From the NCBI GenBank assembly GCA_008931825.1, contig QXVZ01002950.1:1-25768 (forward strand): a stretch of DNA of 25,768 nucleotides, in the 5' to 3' direction. The notes under the pieces are model-generated. The model ran no database searches. It was not told the DNA's origin and saw only the letters and a program-made list of their open reading frames with translations. A program made the position numbers and the translations under genes. This document shows positions 11,508 to 20,903 of this stretch, one piece after another (within the stretch, counting starts at the first letter, position 1; each line of letters opens with the position of its first letter). The stretch comes from Phallusia fumigata. Taxonomy: Eukaryota > Chordata > Ascidiacea > Phlebobranchia > Ascidiidae.

Positions 11508-11643
11508 CTGTTTTTTCGTTCCCTTAGTTTCACCACGGGTTGACCTTGCGGTTCCACGAGGTCTTTCATCGCCGCCTCAGAAGATCTGCTCGATTGATAA
11601 TCTGACGAAACACCGGAGTCTCGCATTGCAGACGAAAAATCTC
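11508..11643 (-). CDS. Cytoplasmic-tail exon of an unrecognised membrane protein (haplotype copy B)
   Basis: This encodes the same peptide as the exon at 10842-10977, with four synonymous differences and the same acceptor and donor. It enters at a phase that fits the donor at 11881|11880 of the upstream transmembrane exon: G from there plus GA here makes a Gly codon, giving ...GGARDRG-DFSSAM.... The peptide is Ser-rich and charged, as expected for a disordered cytoplasmic tail. DSGVSS near its start matches the beta-TrCP phosphodegron pattern D-S-G-hydrophobic-x-S. Whether it is used as such is inference. Confidence 0.78.
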
Positions 11644-11880
11644 CTGCAAAGAAAACAACACCAGAAGTATAAGACCTGTTAACGCAGAATATGCAATGGT
11701 GTTCACAAAACACTGATAGGCCCCACATTTGGACAACTAGGCTACTTGGTTGGACCTAACTGGCTTTGACGCAAATTCTCAGTAAACGCGCCATCTATAA
11801 TAGCTCGGTACACATAAAGTTATACACTTTAGACTTGTTTCAGGACGTGCGCAAACATTCCACATTCCACACTAACCAAC

Positions 11881-12260
11881 CTCGATCTCTTGCGCCACCC
11901 AACGAGTGGGCAGCGCGATTAATGTCGGACATTTCCTGAGTGTGCTCCTCGCCAAAAACATCGTCCTCCCGGCCACTGGGTCGTTCGTAAGTGTCGCCAC
12001 GCTCATAGTCGTCATAGTGGTCAGCGGGCTGCTGCATCTGCCGACTTGCTTGGGGCAGTTCGGGTTGACTGGCAGTTTGGTAGTATTGCTGATTGGGCAT
12101 TTGCCGAGGCGACGGGTGATGGTACGACGCTTTGACTGTGTTTGGATGAACACCCCTGTAATAAAAACGATTTTTTTTNCGCGATCGCCATTGTGAAGGA
12201 ATGCCCAATGAAAATAGACGCCGTTATTATAACTAACACACCCACCGCCAATAACCAAGC
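11881..12260 (-). CDS. Transmembrane and juxtamembrane exon of an unrecognised membrane protein
   Basis: The exon opens at an acceptor (TTGTTCAG) at 12261 in phase 0 and immediately encodes a hydrophobic helix, LLAVGVLVIITASIFIGHSF, then a basic stop-transfer stretch KKNRFYY. The remaining roughly 90 residues are polar, with clusters of Gln, Pro, Tyr and acidic residues (for example PADHYDDYERGDTYERPSG), typical of a disordered cytoplasmic tail. The N at 12179, next to a run of eight T, shifts the frame between helix and tail; counting the N as no base restores one continuous frame. The donor is CGAG|GTTGGT. With the N removed the exon is 379 bases, leaving one base, which fits the exon at 11643. 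Without a recognised ectodomain I cannot say whether this is a single-pass receptor or the last helix of a multi-pass protein. Confidence 0.68.
12179..12179. other. Single N that breaks a coding frame
   Basis: Unlike the other six Ns, this one has no repeated flank. It lies beside a homopolymer of eight T (A on the coding strand). The reading frame is open on either side but offset by one base, and removing the N joins them. I treat it as an assembly or base-call error, not a pseudogene mark. Confidence 0.7.
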
Positions 12261-13798
12261 CTGAACAATGGAGCGAGGCCGTTTGAGGACGCTAAGTCAA
12301 TGCCAGGAACGTGAAAATTACTTTTCAACTAGCAGTTTCAATGACTGTGCCCTTGTTAAATGTGTCGACGGATTTTTGAGGTTTCTCGGTTGCTATTGAT
12401 ATTCTCTTTGTGTGCTTTGTGCCGCTATCGCATGTCATTAAGTAATTTATTCCATGTGTGAGGAAACTTGACTCAACAAGGAACGAGCTGTTATAGATGT
12501 GTGTTTAACCTTCGCAGTATAATTTTCTCATTCAAGTTGGTGAAAACAAGTTTCGTTGGCTAGACACATTTTAAATCTGTTTCAATGGTAGTTGATTCAA
12601 CCCTAGAACTGTGGCGTAATGCTGCAAACCTGAAGATAAAAAATCGATTTGTTTGGGTGAGCGCGGGTTTTAAAGTAAAGGGCATTAGGCTAAAACCCTA
12701 CAGGAGCCCCCGACTTGAAAGCGAGCGGCGAAGGATCAATTGTCAATGACAAGCACATAATTGATCCAAACAAACAAGACCGGGACAAAGGATGGCGGAT
12801 GTGAAGAAATTTACATCAAACGATTGTATCAACGAGGGAGGATATTCACCAAAGGCAGATGAGAGTAAATCACGAGTCTATCTTGCCTTAAAGTCATATA
12901 CACCTCACTATCAATTAATCACAGAGCACACGCTTTTGAAAGGACATAAGTTTAAAGCGGGAAGACATGGCTGCTTAAAACGTTTATTACTTCATGGCAA
13001 CCGGGCGCTTTTGGCAATTTGCTCATAAACTGTGGTTAGGGGTTGCCACGCTGCCGAAAAGCAGTAAATAGGATTTCACAATTTTTTCCATCATTTTCAT
13101 TTTGTCACTAGTCTTCGCAATTTAAAGAAAGGACAACTTTTGAGAGGCCACTTTCGTCATAAAGCGTTGCCATTTCAAAAATATATCTGAAACTATCAAT
13201 CTAAGCTGGACAGACCTAAACTGAAAGTTTAAAAAGTGAAACAGATCATTTATTTTTAGTGACTAACGGCAGTTGGTATCAGTGGTGGTTCAACGGGTCA
13301 CAAATATGAATGGCCACGTGACGTAGCGGGAGGAAGGTCTGAGGGAGTGACCGAAGTCACACGCCATTGTTAGTGGAGAGTTAAACACACGAGTGACGTC
13401 GCGAGTCTGAAAATAGCTGCACTGGTAAGGGGACTTGTCTGTTGCTTGGCACCGCTGAAAAACATGCGTGCATGGTCGTATTGAGGTGCATTGTCGTCTT
13501 CATACGTGCAGGGAAATATCTAAGTTTAAGTTGGACCTTAATCCAGTGTAAATACCCTGGAAAATACATTACATCATCGCAAGCGGGCGGGCGACTGGCG
13601 TAATTAAACATTAAGCTGGGCCTGAATAGCGGAAGCAAGATGACGATTCGGGCAATGTCGACAAGGGCACATTTACGGCACACAATGGTATGCACGGGAC
13701 AATGCGTACTTTGTACGACACAAATGTGTACTGAGCACCTCGGATAAATAGAATGGAGTTACTGGGTTAGGAACGGGGCAGGTGCAAAAGGTGTTTAC
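12261..13798. other. Probable intron or intergenic stretch
   Basis: This lies between the transmembrane exon and a possible upstream exon. A plus-strand frame at 12792-13028 (78 codons) has a fair start context (AAGGATGGC) but no recognisable content, and I do not call it a gene. I see no further transmembrane segments on the minus strand. Confidence 0.45.
12733..12767. repeat. Nested inverted repeats
   Basis: The outer arms GGATCAATT (12733-12741) and AATTGATCC (12759-12767) are perfect reverse complements with a 17-base spacer. An inner, overlapping palindrome, TTGTCA-A-TGACAA, occupies 12740-12752. The two folds share bases, so only one can form at a time. A protein-binding or hairpin role is possible but not shown. 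Confidence 0.85.
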
Positions 13799-13911
13799 CG
13801 CTTTCCACATGCCTCGCCATGGAAAACGTAAAGTGCCCTGTTGGCCCGTTATCTCGTATGTTGCCACAGGTAGTGTGGAACAATTAGTGACAACCTCCGA
13901 TGACTGGTTTA
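13799..13911 (-). CDS. Possible membrane-proximal exon of the membrane-protein gene
   Basis: The minus-strand frame is open from an AG (TAGTGCAG) at 13912 to a donor GCG|GTAAAC at 13799. It ends in phase 0, which matches the phase-0 acceptor of the transmembrane exon at 12260. The peptide has two N-glycosylation sequons (NQS and NCS) and ends PWRGMWKA, so joining would place it just outside the membrane. The upstream boundary is uncertain, because other AGs lie at 13920 and 13904. No family is recognised and the link rests on phase and sequons only. Confidence 0.28.
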
Positions 13912-13930
13912 CTGCACTACTAACGAACAT

Positions 13931-14850
13931 ATGCTACACGATTTCCCACTCCATGCAGTGGTTTATCGTAACAAAGTCAAAATAAAATTCATGTTCACGT
14001 ATTTAAACAACGGTATACAGTGGCATTCTTGAAGCTAATACATGTTGGGAAATCTGGTTTTCCTCTAAAACTGGAGTTTATTTACTTTAGTAAACTTACC
14101 CGGTATACACACTGTATATCGACTCGCTGGAACTCCGCACCATCGGGTTTCTCGGCAACGAGTAATACATATCCATGATAAGCTCGTTCATACTGTTCTA
14201 ACGATTCACCATGACACAAAGTTTTAATCTTAAGCACTTGCTCGGACAGGGACCTAAACTAATATGATCAATATTTAAGCACCACGACACACAAAGCTTT
14301 CCGCTGACTCCGTCCTAGCCTATACAGGTGAACTGATCGGCGAGCAGGGCTTACGTAGCCCAGCCCCCTTTTTCGTACTTGAGCCTGTGAAAGGGCGACT
14401 GGCGCAATAACAATGAGGCAGCGAGTGGTCGCGAAAAGCGCAAGGTTTGTCGTTGGATAACGACGGGCACCGAGTCTTATAAATGTTTAACTTGGGTTTT
14501 CGGTTCCTCGGGCCGATCGCAAACAACAAGGGGCGAACTCAAACTTTGCCGCCCACGGAATTAAATCGTGTTGGACGGGTTTAATGTGACGAATGCACCG
14601 AAGGCAAACAGCAATTAGAACACACAGTGACTCCGCCTGTTATTCTGGTTTAATTTCTACACTAACTGTCGCGGACTTTAAGATCGTAGTTATGTCGATG
14701 ATAAATGTCAGCAGCCAATACATCAAATGAGACTCATCTCGGCAAGCAAAATCGACAGCTCGGACAAGTACCTTGACACACGTTATGACTCTCGCTGGGT
14801 CTCAACCTGCCCAACTCCACGTCCAACTGCTTTAGCCAACATGAGAAAAA
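13931..14850. other. Stretch without a supported gene
   Basis: I see only short open frames and no paired splice sites with convincing content. If the membrane-protein gene has more 5' exons, they should lie here or further right on the minus strand. Confidence 0.4.
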
Positions 14851-15900
14851 CAATAAGGCGCACTACAAAACTAAAACGTCGGTTCATTCATCATTCATTC
14901 ACGTGGTTTCATATGCTTGACCGACCTTGTTCAAAAATTGTGACGTAACCAAGGCTTTTGGTGGGCTTAGGGAGGCAACAAACAGGGCAAACTATTTTTG
15001 GACCAGTTTTACCAAAACGCCCCCTGTGCACGTCGTAAACCCAAAGAAAAGTTTACTAAGTTGCGCGTGATTCGATTGTACCATGTTTTAGGAGCCATTA
15101 TGACGTAGCGTTTAAAATGACCTTGGTGGGGAATAAAAAGATGACGTGGTTATACTGAACCTCAAAAATTCAAATACTTAATAGCCAACGTGTGTGTTTA
15201 ACCGAACAAACACTTTACAAGGTACGAAATGCCAAAGGGGCCACAATGAGCCTTTTTTAACGTGCGTGTTTAAACTAATACGTGGAATCCTCGAGCGGAA
15301 ATCACATTTATCGAATACCATGCCAAGTCGCAAATCGCTCCGTGCCTTCGTGCTCTGCTGACAACGGGGGCGTCNCAATAAGGCGCACTACAAAACTGAA
15401 ACGTCGGTTCATTCATCATTCATTCACGTGGTTTCATACGCTTGACCGACCTTGTTCGAAAATTGTGACGTAACCAAGGCTTTTGGTAGGCTCAGGGAGG
15501 CAACAAACAGGGCAAACTATTTTTGGACCAGATTTACCTAACCGCCCCCTGTGCACGTCGTAAACCCAAATAAAAGTTTTCTAAGTTGCGCGTGATTCGA
15601 TTGTACCATGTTAAGGTGCCATTATGACGCAGAACGTTTAAAATGACCTTGGTGGGGGATAAAAAGATGACGTGGTTATACTGAACCTCAAAAATTCAAA
15701 TACTTAATAGCCAACGTGTGTGTTTAACCGAACAAACACTTTACAGGGTACGAAATGCCAAAGGGGCCACAATGAGCCTTTTTTAACGTGCGTGTTTAAA
15801 CTAATACGTGGAATCCTCGAGCGGCAATCACATTTATCGAATACCATGCCAAGTCGCAAATCGCTCGATGCCTTCGTGCTCTGCTGACAACGGGGGCGTC
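14851..15900. repeat. About 524-bp direct duplicate around the N at 15375
   Basis: Copy 1 is 14851-15374 and copy 2 is 15376-15900. Both begin CAATAAGGCGCACTAC and end CAACGGGGGCGTC, with copy 1 stopping at the N. Divergence is a few percent by eye with small indels. The differences I checked in the overlapping open frames include amino-acid changes (Met/Thr on plus, Arg/Ser and Phe/Cys on minus), so I find no coding constraint. Confidence 0.88.
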
Positions 15901-16455
15901 TGGCCTTTGTTATTGGAAGTCAATTTGTCATCGGCGAACACGGCCATGGCTTGTATCAACACATTACGACATTGAGCGGACAAAGTAGCGAGACCGAGCA
16001 CTCAACACGCGTTACGGATTCGAACTTGGCCGCGCAAAATCAACACCAACATATTTCGGATTGTTTTCTTGCAGCGCGTTGGACGAATTGCAAAGCAAGC
16101 GTGTACAATGTAAACAGAGCGCGGTATGCGCAGTCTATGTCGTTGTGTAGTCGCAATTGGCAAGTCGTAGAAAAACTGCAATTAGGCGTTATTTCAAGTT
16201 AGCGCGCCAAGTATTTTAACGCGGACGACTTAATTGAACTCCCATTATGGACAATAGCTTTAATGATAGATTGAGTTTACGTACGTAAGTCTTGGCAAAC
16301 ACGTAGGTGCCCATTGAGTTCGCTCGAACAATCAGATGCCATTGACACTTCCTCAATATCTGTTCATAGTTACTAGGAAAGGTATTCATAGCACGATCTT
16401 CCTTGCATGCAAATCTTAACCTATTTAAACACGGTTTTCACTTAATCCTAAAATA

Positions 16456-16461
16456 TTTATT
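16456..16461 (-). terminator. Candidate poly(A) signal AATAAA
   Basis: AATAAA on the minus strand lies about 500 bases past the in-frame TAG at 16966-16964. It would serve the Shroom-like transcript if that transcript reads through the donor at 16968|16967. Weak evidence on its own. Confidence 0.2.
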
Positions 16462-16484
16462 GTGTGCTCATACGGTCATTACCT

Positions 16485-16508
16485 GTGCCTATGTGCCTAT
16501 GTGCCTAT
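16485..16508. repeat. Short tandem repeat, unit GTGCCTAT x3
   Basis: Three perfect 8-bp units are followed by a degenerate fourth (GTACCTAA). A minor minisatellite with no apparent function. Confidence 0.9.
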
Positions 16509-16967
16509 GTACCTAACCTCGCAGAGAAGTAGTTAAACGCTTGCATGCGTCAGAAAGAAATACTTTGGAACCCACTCGTGGCATCTGGACATAATCACGC
16601 CAACGTAAACACAACACCGTACTAACACCTGCTGGCACCCCACGCAAGCCTGTGTCATCCCACAACCACGAACGTTGCACCACAGGGGTTAACTTACAAT
16701 TACAGAGAACAGAACTTTACACGTATGGTGTATGGATGCCAGAGGTTGTGAGGGTCCTTCGAGTTCAGCCGAGCGAAAACAAACAAAGAGTAAGCTAGCC
16801 AGATAAGTGGTGACCCGCGGGCCGCCGCGTCACTAATTAACTGCGGATCCAGCGCGATAGACCAACACAGACTTGACATTCCAGGTCGAGCACACGTCGC
16901 TAGAGACACTGGCAAACACCTGATATGGTATCAGCACGCTCCTTAAAGGAGATACGAGATACTCTAC

Positions 16968-17722
16968 CTTTCATCTGGCGAGCCGACCGTCCTACTCAAA
17001 TCGACGGACTTCTTTTCAGGAGTAAAGACATCTTCTTGCGGAATTCTAGAGCGCGTTATGCGCAGTTTTAAACGCAAGTCGAGGACGAAGAGGTCCGAAT
17101 CTGTGTGTAGGCTGCGCATGCGCGGTAGCGTTTGAGCCTTCACAGTCGCTGTAGTGCGTTTCGGCACTAGTTGGTCGGAGTCAAACTCGATGACAGTCAT
17201 TTGGTTGTCCGGATGCTGTTCCGCCTCTGAAACAGTGTCCAGAACGCAGTCAAAGTCACTGGAAACCCTGCGACTGCGGTGACTTTTTGGCGTAGATGGC
17301 GACGACGGAGAACCGGAAAAACGTTCACGTTTAGATGTCAACTTCGGGGTGGTATATGAACGACTTCGGAAGAGTCTCGGAGCCGAAGGAGGTATGTCAG
17401 CGTTTTCGAAGAGCTGCCGAATTCGGGCAATAGGATTTTTCTCACAAACCCTTGACGGTCTGCACACGACAGCGTTCTTGGGGACTTCGTTGCTGAAAAT
17501 CGGCAGCGACCGGACGCGAGCTAACTTCTCTTTGAGAGCGGTCAGTTTCGGGTTTGGTTGACCACCCTTACTGCTAGGCTGAAGTTCCGGCGAACGTACA
17601 GTGATTCGCTGGTTAAAATCGTTCACCAAGTTGGACGAGTTGCTCATTCTCCGTGTTGAGCGAAAAATCGAGTTGCAAGTGTCGGCTGAGGTTGGCTTCC
17701 GCGCCCGAGGAAGGGTCGACAT
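16968..17722 (-). CDS. Exon 4 of the Shroom-like gene: Ser/Arg-rich region
   Basis: 251 codons plus two bases are open, starting after ACCGAG at 17723 in phase 0 (or after CGGAAG slightly later). The peptide begins [15 protein letters not shown], so the ATG could alternatively be the start of an internal transcript. It is basic and Ser/Thr/Pro-rich, with RSYTTP matching the 14-3-3 mode 1 pattern R-S-x-S/T-x-P and RRVSSD resembling a basophilic kinase site. The acidic segment VIEFDSDQL lies in the second half. It ends SPDE plus AG at donor GTAGAG, or SPDER-stop if unspliced. The acceptor is not ideal (GAG, weak pyrimidine tract). Confidence 0.65.
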
Positions 17723-20700
17723 CTCGGTAATATATTCCACGACAATATTTGGGTTTCAAATCATAACCTAACAGTTTCCGTTTTGACTAAATCAGGAATA
17801 TGCAAAAAGCTATTGTTTACTGCATGGCGCGAGGGGAAATCCCTGCGCTATACACTGGCCTCAAAACAAAGTGTAAGTAAACTCCAACCTGTCTAGGTGC
17901 AGTAAAAGCGAGAAATTAAACTACAATATTTCACCAAAAACTGAACATGCAACAAAATTAACAACTATCATGATACAATATAATCTCGCTTGTACCCGTA
18001 TCACTGTGTAAACAGACTCTCTGTCAGACGTGTATGTTGTCACAACAGATTCGTCTTGCCCGAAAAGCGAAAGCCTGCAATTGTAACCGCAATCATTCGC
18101 GGAAGATGTGATGAAATTTGAGGCAATCACCCGCCTATTATTGTCAAAACACGCACGTACCCCGAACCAGCATCGTGAAATTTAGACCGCGCTGTCGCCT
18201 GGTCTCTGTTAATACACAGGATGTGAAGATGTTTTTATGCATTGAAAAGTCTTTGTAGTGGATGCACAGTGGTGCCTGCAAAAGGCTTTATTTACAAACG
18301 TCACCATTCTACTGCTGTTAATGCCAGGCGTGACCATTCTACTGCACCGATGAAATACATGTATTGTTTCATCACACCTACATTATAACCCAAGCTGCCT
18401 GCAGGCTAACATCGCGAAGCATCCAACCACATATACAAACCACAAGAGCTGTTTTCCTGAACTGTGCCCACAGATGCTGTCGGCAGCCTATCGTGTCGAG
18501 CGTTTTGCCCACACAAGTAGCTGAACTGACCCAATCTGCAACACAACGCTCCACAAGCTCACGACTGCCCAAAACGCGACAAATCGTCGGTGACTAATAA
18601 TTAAGGCTGGCGCGATGGAAGGTCCCAGGTCCCGTTCAGCAGCAATCGTCAAATGCGACCCGCAATTTCGCATCGCCAGCATGATGACGACCAGCCAATA
18701 CAGGATGTCGCAATATATACGTCAGACCATAAATGGCCGGTGCCAAACTCCTGCATGTGAAACAATGCTGGCGTGGGCGGAAATTCACAACGCTGGGGCA
18801 TTCAACCCCGCACTTGCTACTGGTAACGAGTAAATGGTTGGTCACGCGCAGATACTACATGTATGCCACTTCACTGTAGTCAAGTCATGAAGCGCGTTTT
18901 GGGGAAACTATAAATAGGTATCGGACAGCGACAGTCGTGCAGATGCTGACAAGAAGAAGATTGCCCGCGCCCTGACATAATTGGCAACGATTTGGAGTGA
19001 ATTCATTTTATTAGAGTTTGACATGGCAAAAATTGAACATTTAAATTTATGTTCGGCAATGTTTGCGACCGACCTTACCGTAACGCATAAACAATCCAGG
19101 GGCCAACGTGGTAACGCTAGACAAGGCAGGATTTGTCACGAGCCACAAACATTGATCGAAACAAGTTTGCTTTTCCCGGCATGCCTCAGCACTGCCACCA
19201 TGGGACAACAATGGTGTTAAATAAATAAACCAGCCGCGAGTTGCATGTATCTGTGTGCCCTTAGGAATGTTGTCAGTGCATTTGCTGTACTATTAGGCAC
19301 AAGTATGAGCAGTTTTCATTCTAGGCCTTTACTCTTTGGTAATGGATTTAAAAAGATATTGTTTTACTCAGCAATAATCGTTACCTTTCCACTTCGAGGA
19401 CAAGTCGATGACCAGATTGTTTAACAAACTGAATGGCTTCAGATCTCATTCCGCTGAGTGGAACATTGTTAATGCTGTAAACAACATCACCAACAAAAAG
19501 TCCACCACACTCTGCTTTGCCACCTTTCTCCAACTGTTAATTGCAAAAATATGTGTGAGATTACAATGATTACTATAATTAGAACACTGTAAAACATGTA
19601 GCAGTTTAAATGTGGCTTTCACCTAAAAATCAAATACTGTCAGATTGTCAGATGAAAAGGTAAAGCCAATAAATATATCTCTAAAACGTCCAACTTGATG
19701 AATATGTATGTATATAGTTTATTGTGTCCAAATCCGACATCACTTGTGTGCTTAGGTCCATGTCACCAAGGTCTTTAGGTTGAAACTTAACATGTTTTAA
19801 AGTGACTAATGTAAAAGATTGGTTTTGGGTTTGAGGAAGGAATTCCATAAACTGGATTCAAGGTTAACCTTAATCAGACAGTCTTGATGCCTGAGGCAAT
19901 GTTTAACTGGGCTTTAAGAAGTCATACAGACATTCCTAAAAGGTATACATTGACATGTAAACTATTACAACTACATATGTTTTCCTTGTAAAAACCTAAA
20001 AAAGACATGAAAAGTGCTATGAACTACAAAAACGTATGAATATATATTTATGCCGCTATGTTAGGAATAAATCATAAATGTGCATTTTACCTAAATAATA
20101 GTTTTATAGAATGAACTTCAAGGGTCCATAACATTTATAAATCCTAGCACAAAATGTCTCAGTTTGGAAGCAGGTGGCCATTTACATAACTGGACCTTCT
20201 GATATTAATGGAATTAAGGAAGCAATTGAAACATAAATAGGCAAGCCACAGGAAACAATATAAGGCACATTTGAAAAAGGCAACAAAGCTATCTTCATTT
20301 TTGTCTTTATTAAACTGTTCCAAACAATTTTTTTCCAATAGGTTTGTACACCTGTACATATCACATCAAACTAAGTCATAAAAAAAACTTTTTGAAGTTT
20401 ATTTTTGACAGATTTCATACATATATGACAAAACACAATTGCAATTTTAATGTGTCAGGAAAGATTTTAAGCTCATCGATATCGCATTTAACTTCATTTT
20501 CGACCTTTAATAATAGAACATGAAAATGGTTTCCATTTAAACTGGAGCTAGAACACCCATGTAAACACTAACATGTTTTGGATTTATAGCCATCATTCAA
20601 AACCCTGTGTTTGGGGACAAAAAAAGTAGTGACAAAACAAATTTCTCAGCTATCATAAGTCTTAACACTAAAAAACCTAATACCCCACAATTGTAAGCAT

Positions 20701-20903
20701 TGTTAGATTTTGTCCACAGACAGACTGCATTCTCAAAATACAAACTACAACCTCACTGACATAGCAATAGTTCGATACAACAAATGCAGACTTACTTTAG
20801 ATACGACCAGTGGTTTGTTGCTTTCCCAACCTCCTTTGATGGAAAACCCCCATGGCCTTCCACCACTAAGTGCAACTTCTATCCTTTCTCTTCTGGAACC
20901 CAT
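16968..20903 (-). CDS. Shroom-like PDZ protein (gene span, four exons; 3' end uncertain)
   Basis: Exons in transcript order: 20903-20796, 19533-19385, 18074-17996, 17722-16968. All junctions are GT..AG and the phases chain as 0, 2, 0. The product starts with a PDZ domain at about residues 7-86: carboxylate-binding loop PWGF, then [22 protein letters not shown] and [10 protein letters not shown]. From memory this resembles Shroom-family PDZ domains more than PDLIM or synaptopodin PDZs. Shroom proteins bind F-actin and recruit Rho kinase to drive apical constriction. The rest is a Ser/Arg-rich, probably disordered region of about 275 residues. The C-terminal ASD2 domain that defines Shroom is not seen; either more exons follow (donor AAG|GTAGAG at 16968) or the protein ends at the TAG two bases later. 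A different PDZ scaffold remains possible. Confidence 0.68.
17996..18074 (-). CDS. Exon 3 of the Shroom-like gene
   Basis: The 79-base exon sits between acceptor ACAATTGCAG and donor ATACGG|GTACAA. Its first base completes the AG left by exon 2 to give Arg, finishing the PDZ domain as LEVER. Then come 26 codons, [20 protein letters not shown] followed by VYTVIR. I found it by phase matching; no other candidate in this intron was examined as closely. Confidence 0.58.
18075..19384. other. Intron 2 of the Shroom-like gene
   Basis: It lies between PDZ exon 2 and exon 3. CpG-rich DNA up to about 19.2 kb changes to CpG-poor, AT-rich DNA inside this intron. Open frames near 18.4-18.8 kb on both strands are unrecognised and overlap each other, so I take them as chance. 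Confidence 0.45.
19385..19533 (-). CDS. Exon 2 of the Shroom-like gene: second part of the PDZ domain
   Basis: The 149-base exon sits between acceptor CAATTAACAG and donor GGAAAG|GTAACG. It encodes [40 protein letters not shown] and GHRLVLEVE, plus two bases of an Arg codon. This covers the middle strands, the GD turn, helix B ([10 protein letters not shown]) and the last strand of a PDZ fold. Confidence 0.85.
19534..20795. other. Intron 1 of the Shroom-like gene
   Basis: AT-rich with very few CpG dinucleotides (about eight in 1.26 kb by my count). It is bounded by donor AAA|GTAAG at 20796 and acceptor AACAG at 19534. Open frames such as 20159-20359 are low-complexity chance frames. Confidence 0.7.
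20796..20903 (-). CDS. Exon 1 of the Shroom-like gene: start codon and first part of the PDZ domain
   Basis: The ATG at 20903 has a strong context (AAAAGATGG: A at -3, G at +4) and an in-frame TAA lies upstream, so this start is well supported. Thirty-six codons encode [20 protein letters not shown] and [16 protein letters not shown], ending exactly at donor GTAAG in phase 0. GRPWGF is the ligand-carboxylate loop. AAG directly before the ATG could itself be a splice acceptor joining an upstream non-coding exon or a trans-spliced leader. Confidence 0.85.

Larger units (their letters stand above)
10518..11853. repeat. About 667-bp direct duplicate around the N at 11186
   Basis: Copy 1 is 10518-11185 and copy 2 is 11187-11853. 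Both start with GTTAGACACTGG and end with GACGTGCGCA, and copy 1 stops exactly at the N. The left third of each copy differs by many substitutions and small indels. An internal 136-bp block is far better conserved and is a coding exon on the minus strand (10842-10977 and 11508-11643). Two haplotypes laid end to end is the simplest reading; a true tandem exon duplication is the alternative. Confidence 0.9.
15901..16967. other. Stretch beyond the last confirmed Shroom-like exon
   Basis: A plus-strand frame (15951-16202) and a minus-strand frame (16700-16915) are open but unrecognised. If the exon at 16968-17722 is the last one, this stretch is its 3' untranslated region. Otherwise it is intron. 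No ASD2-like coiled-coil sequence is visible. Confidence 0.4.

Noticed and set aside
12792..13028. Plus-strand 78-codon frame with good start context
   Set aside because: Short, unrecognised, and on the strand opposite to the surrounding exons.
3370..15900. Paired direct repeats as tandem duplications, LTRs or a CRISPR-like array
   Set aside because: Each pair is unrelated in sequence to the others, directly abuts a single N, and has no LTR signatures (TG..CA ends, primer site), element genes or regular spacers.
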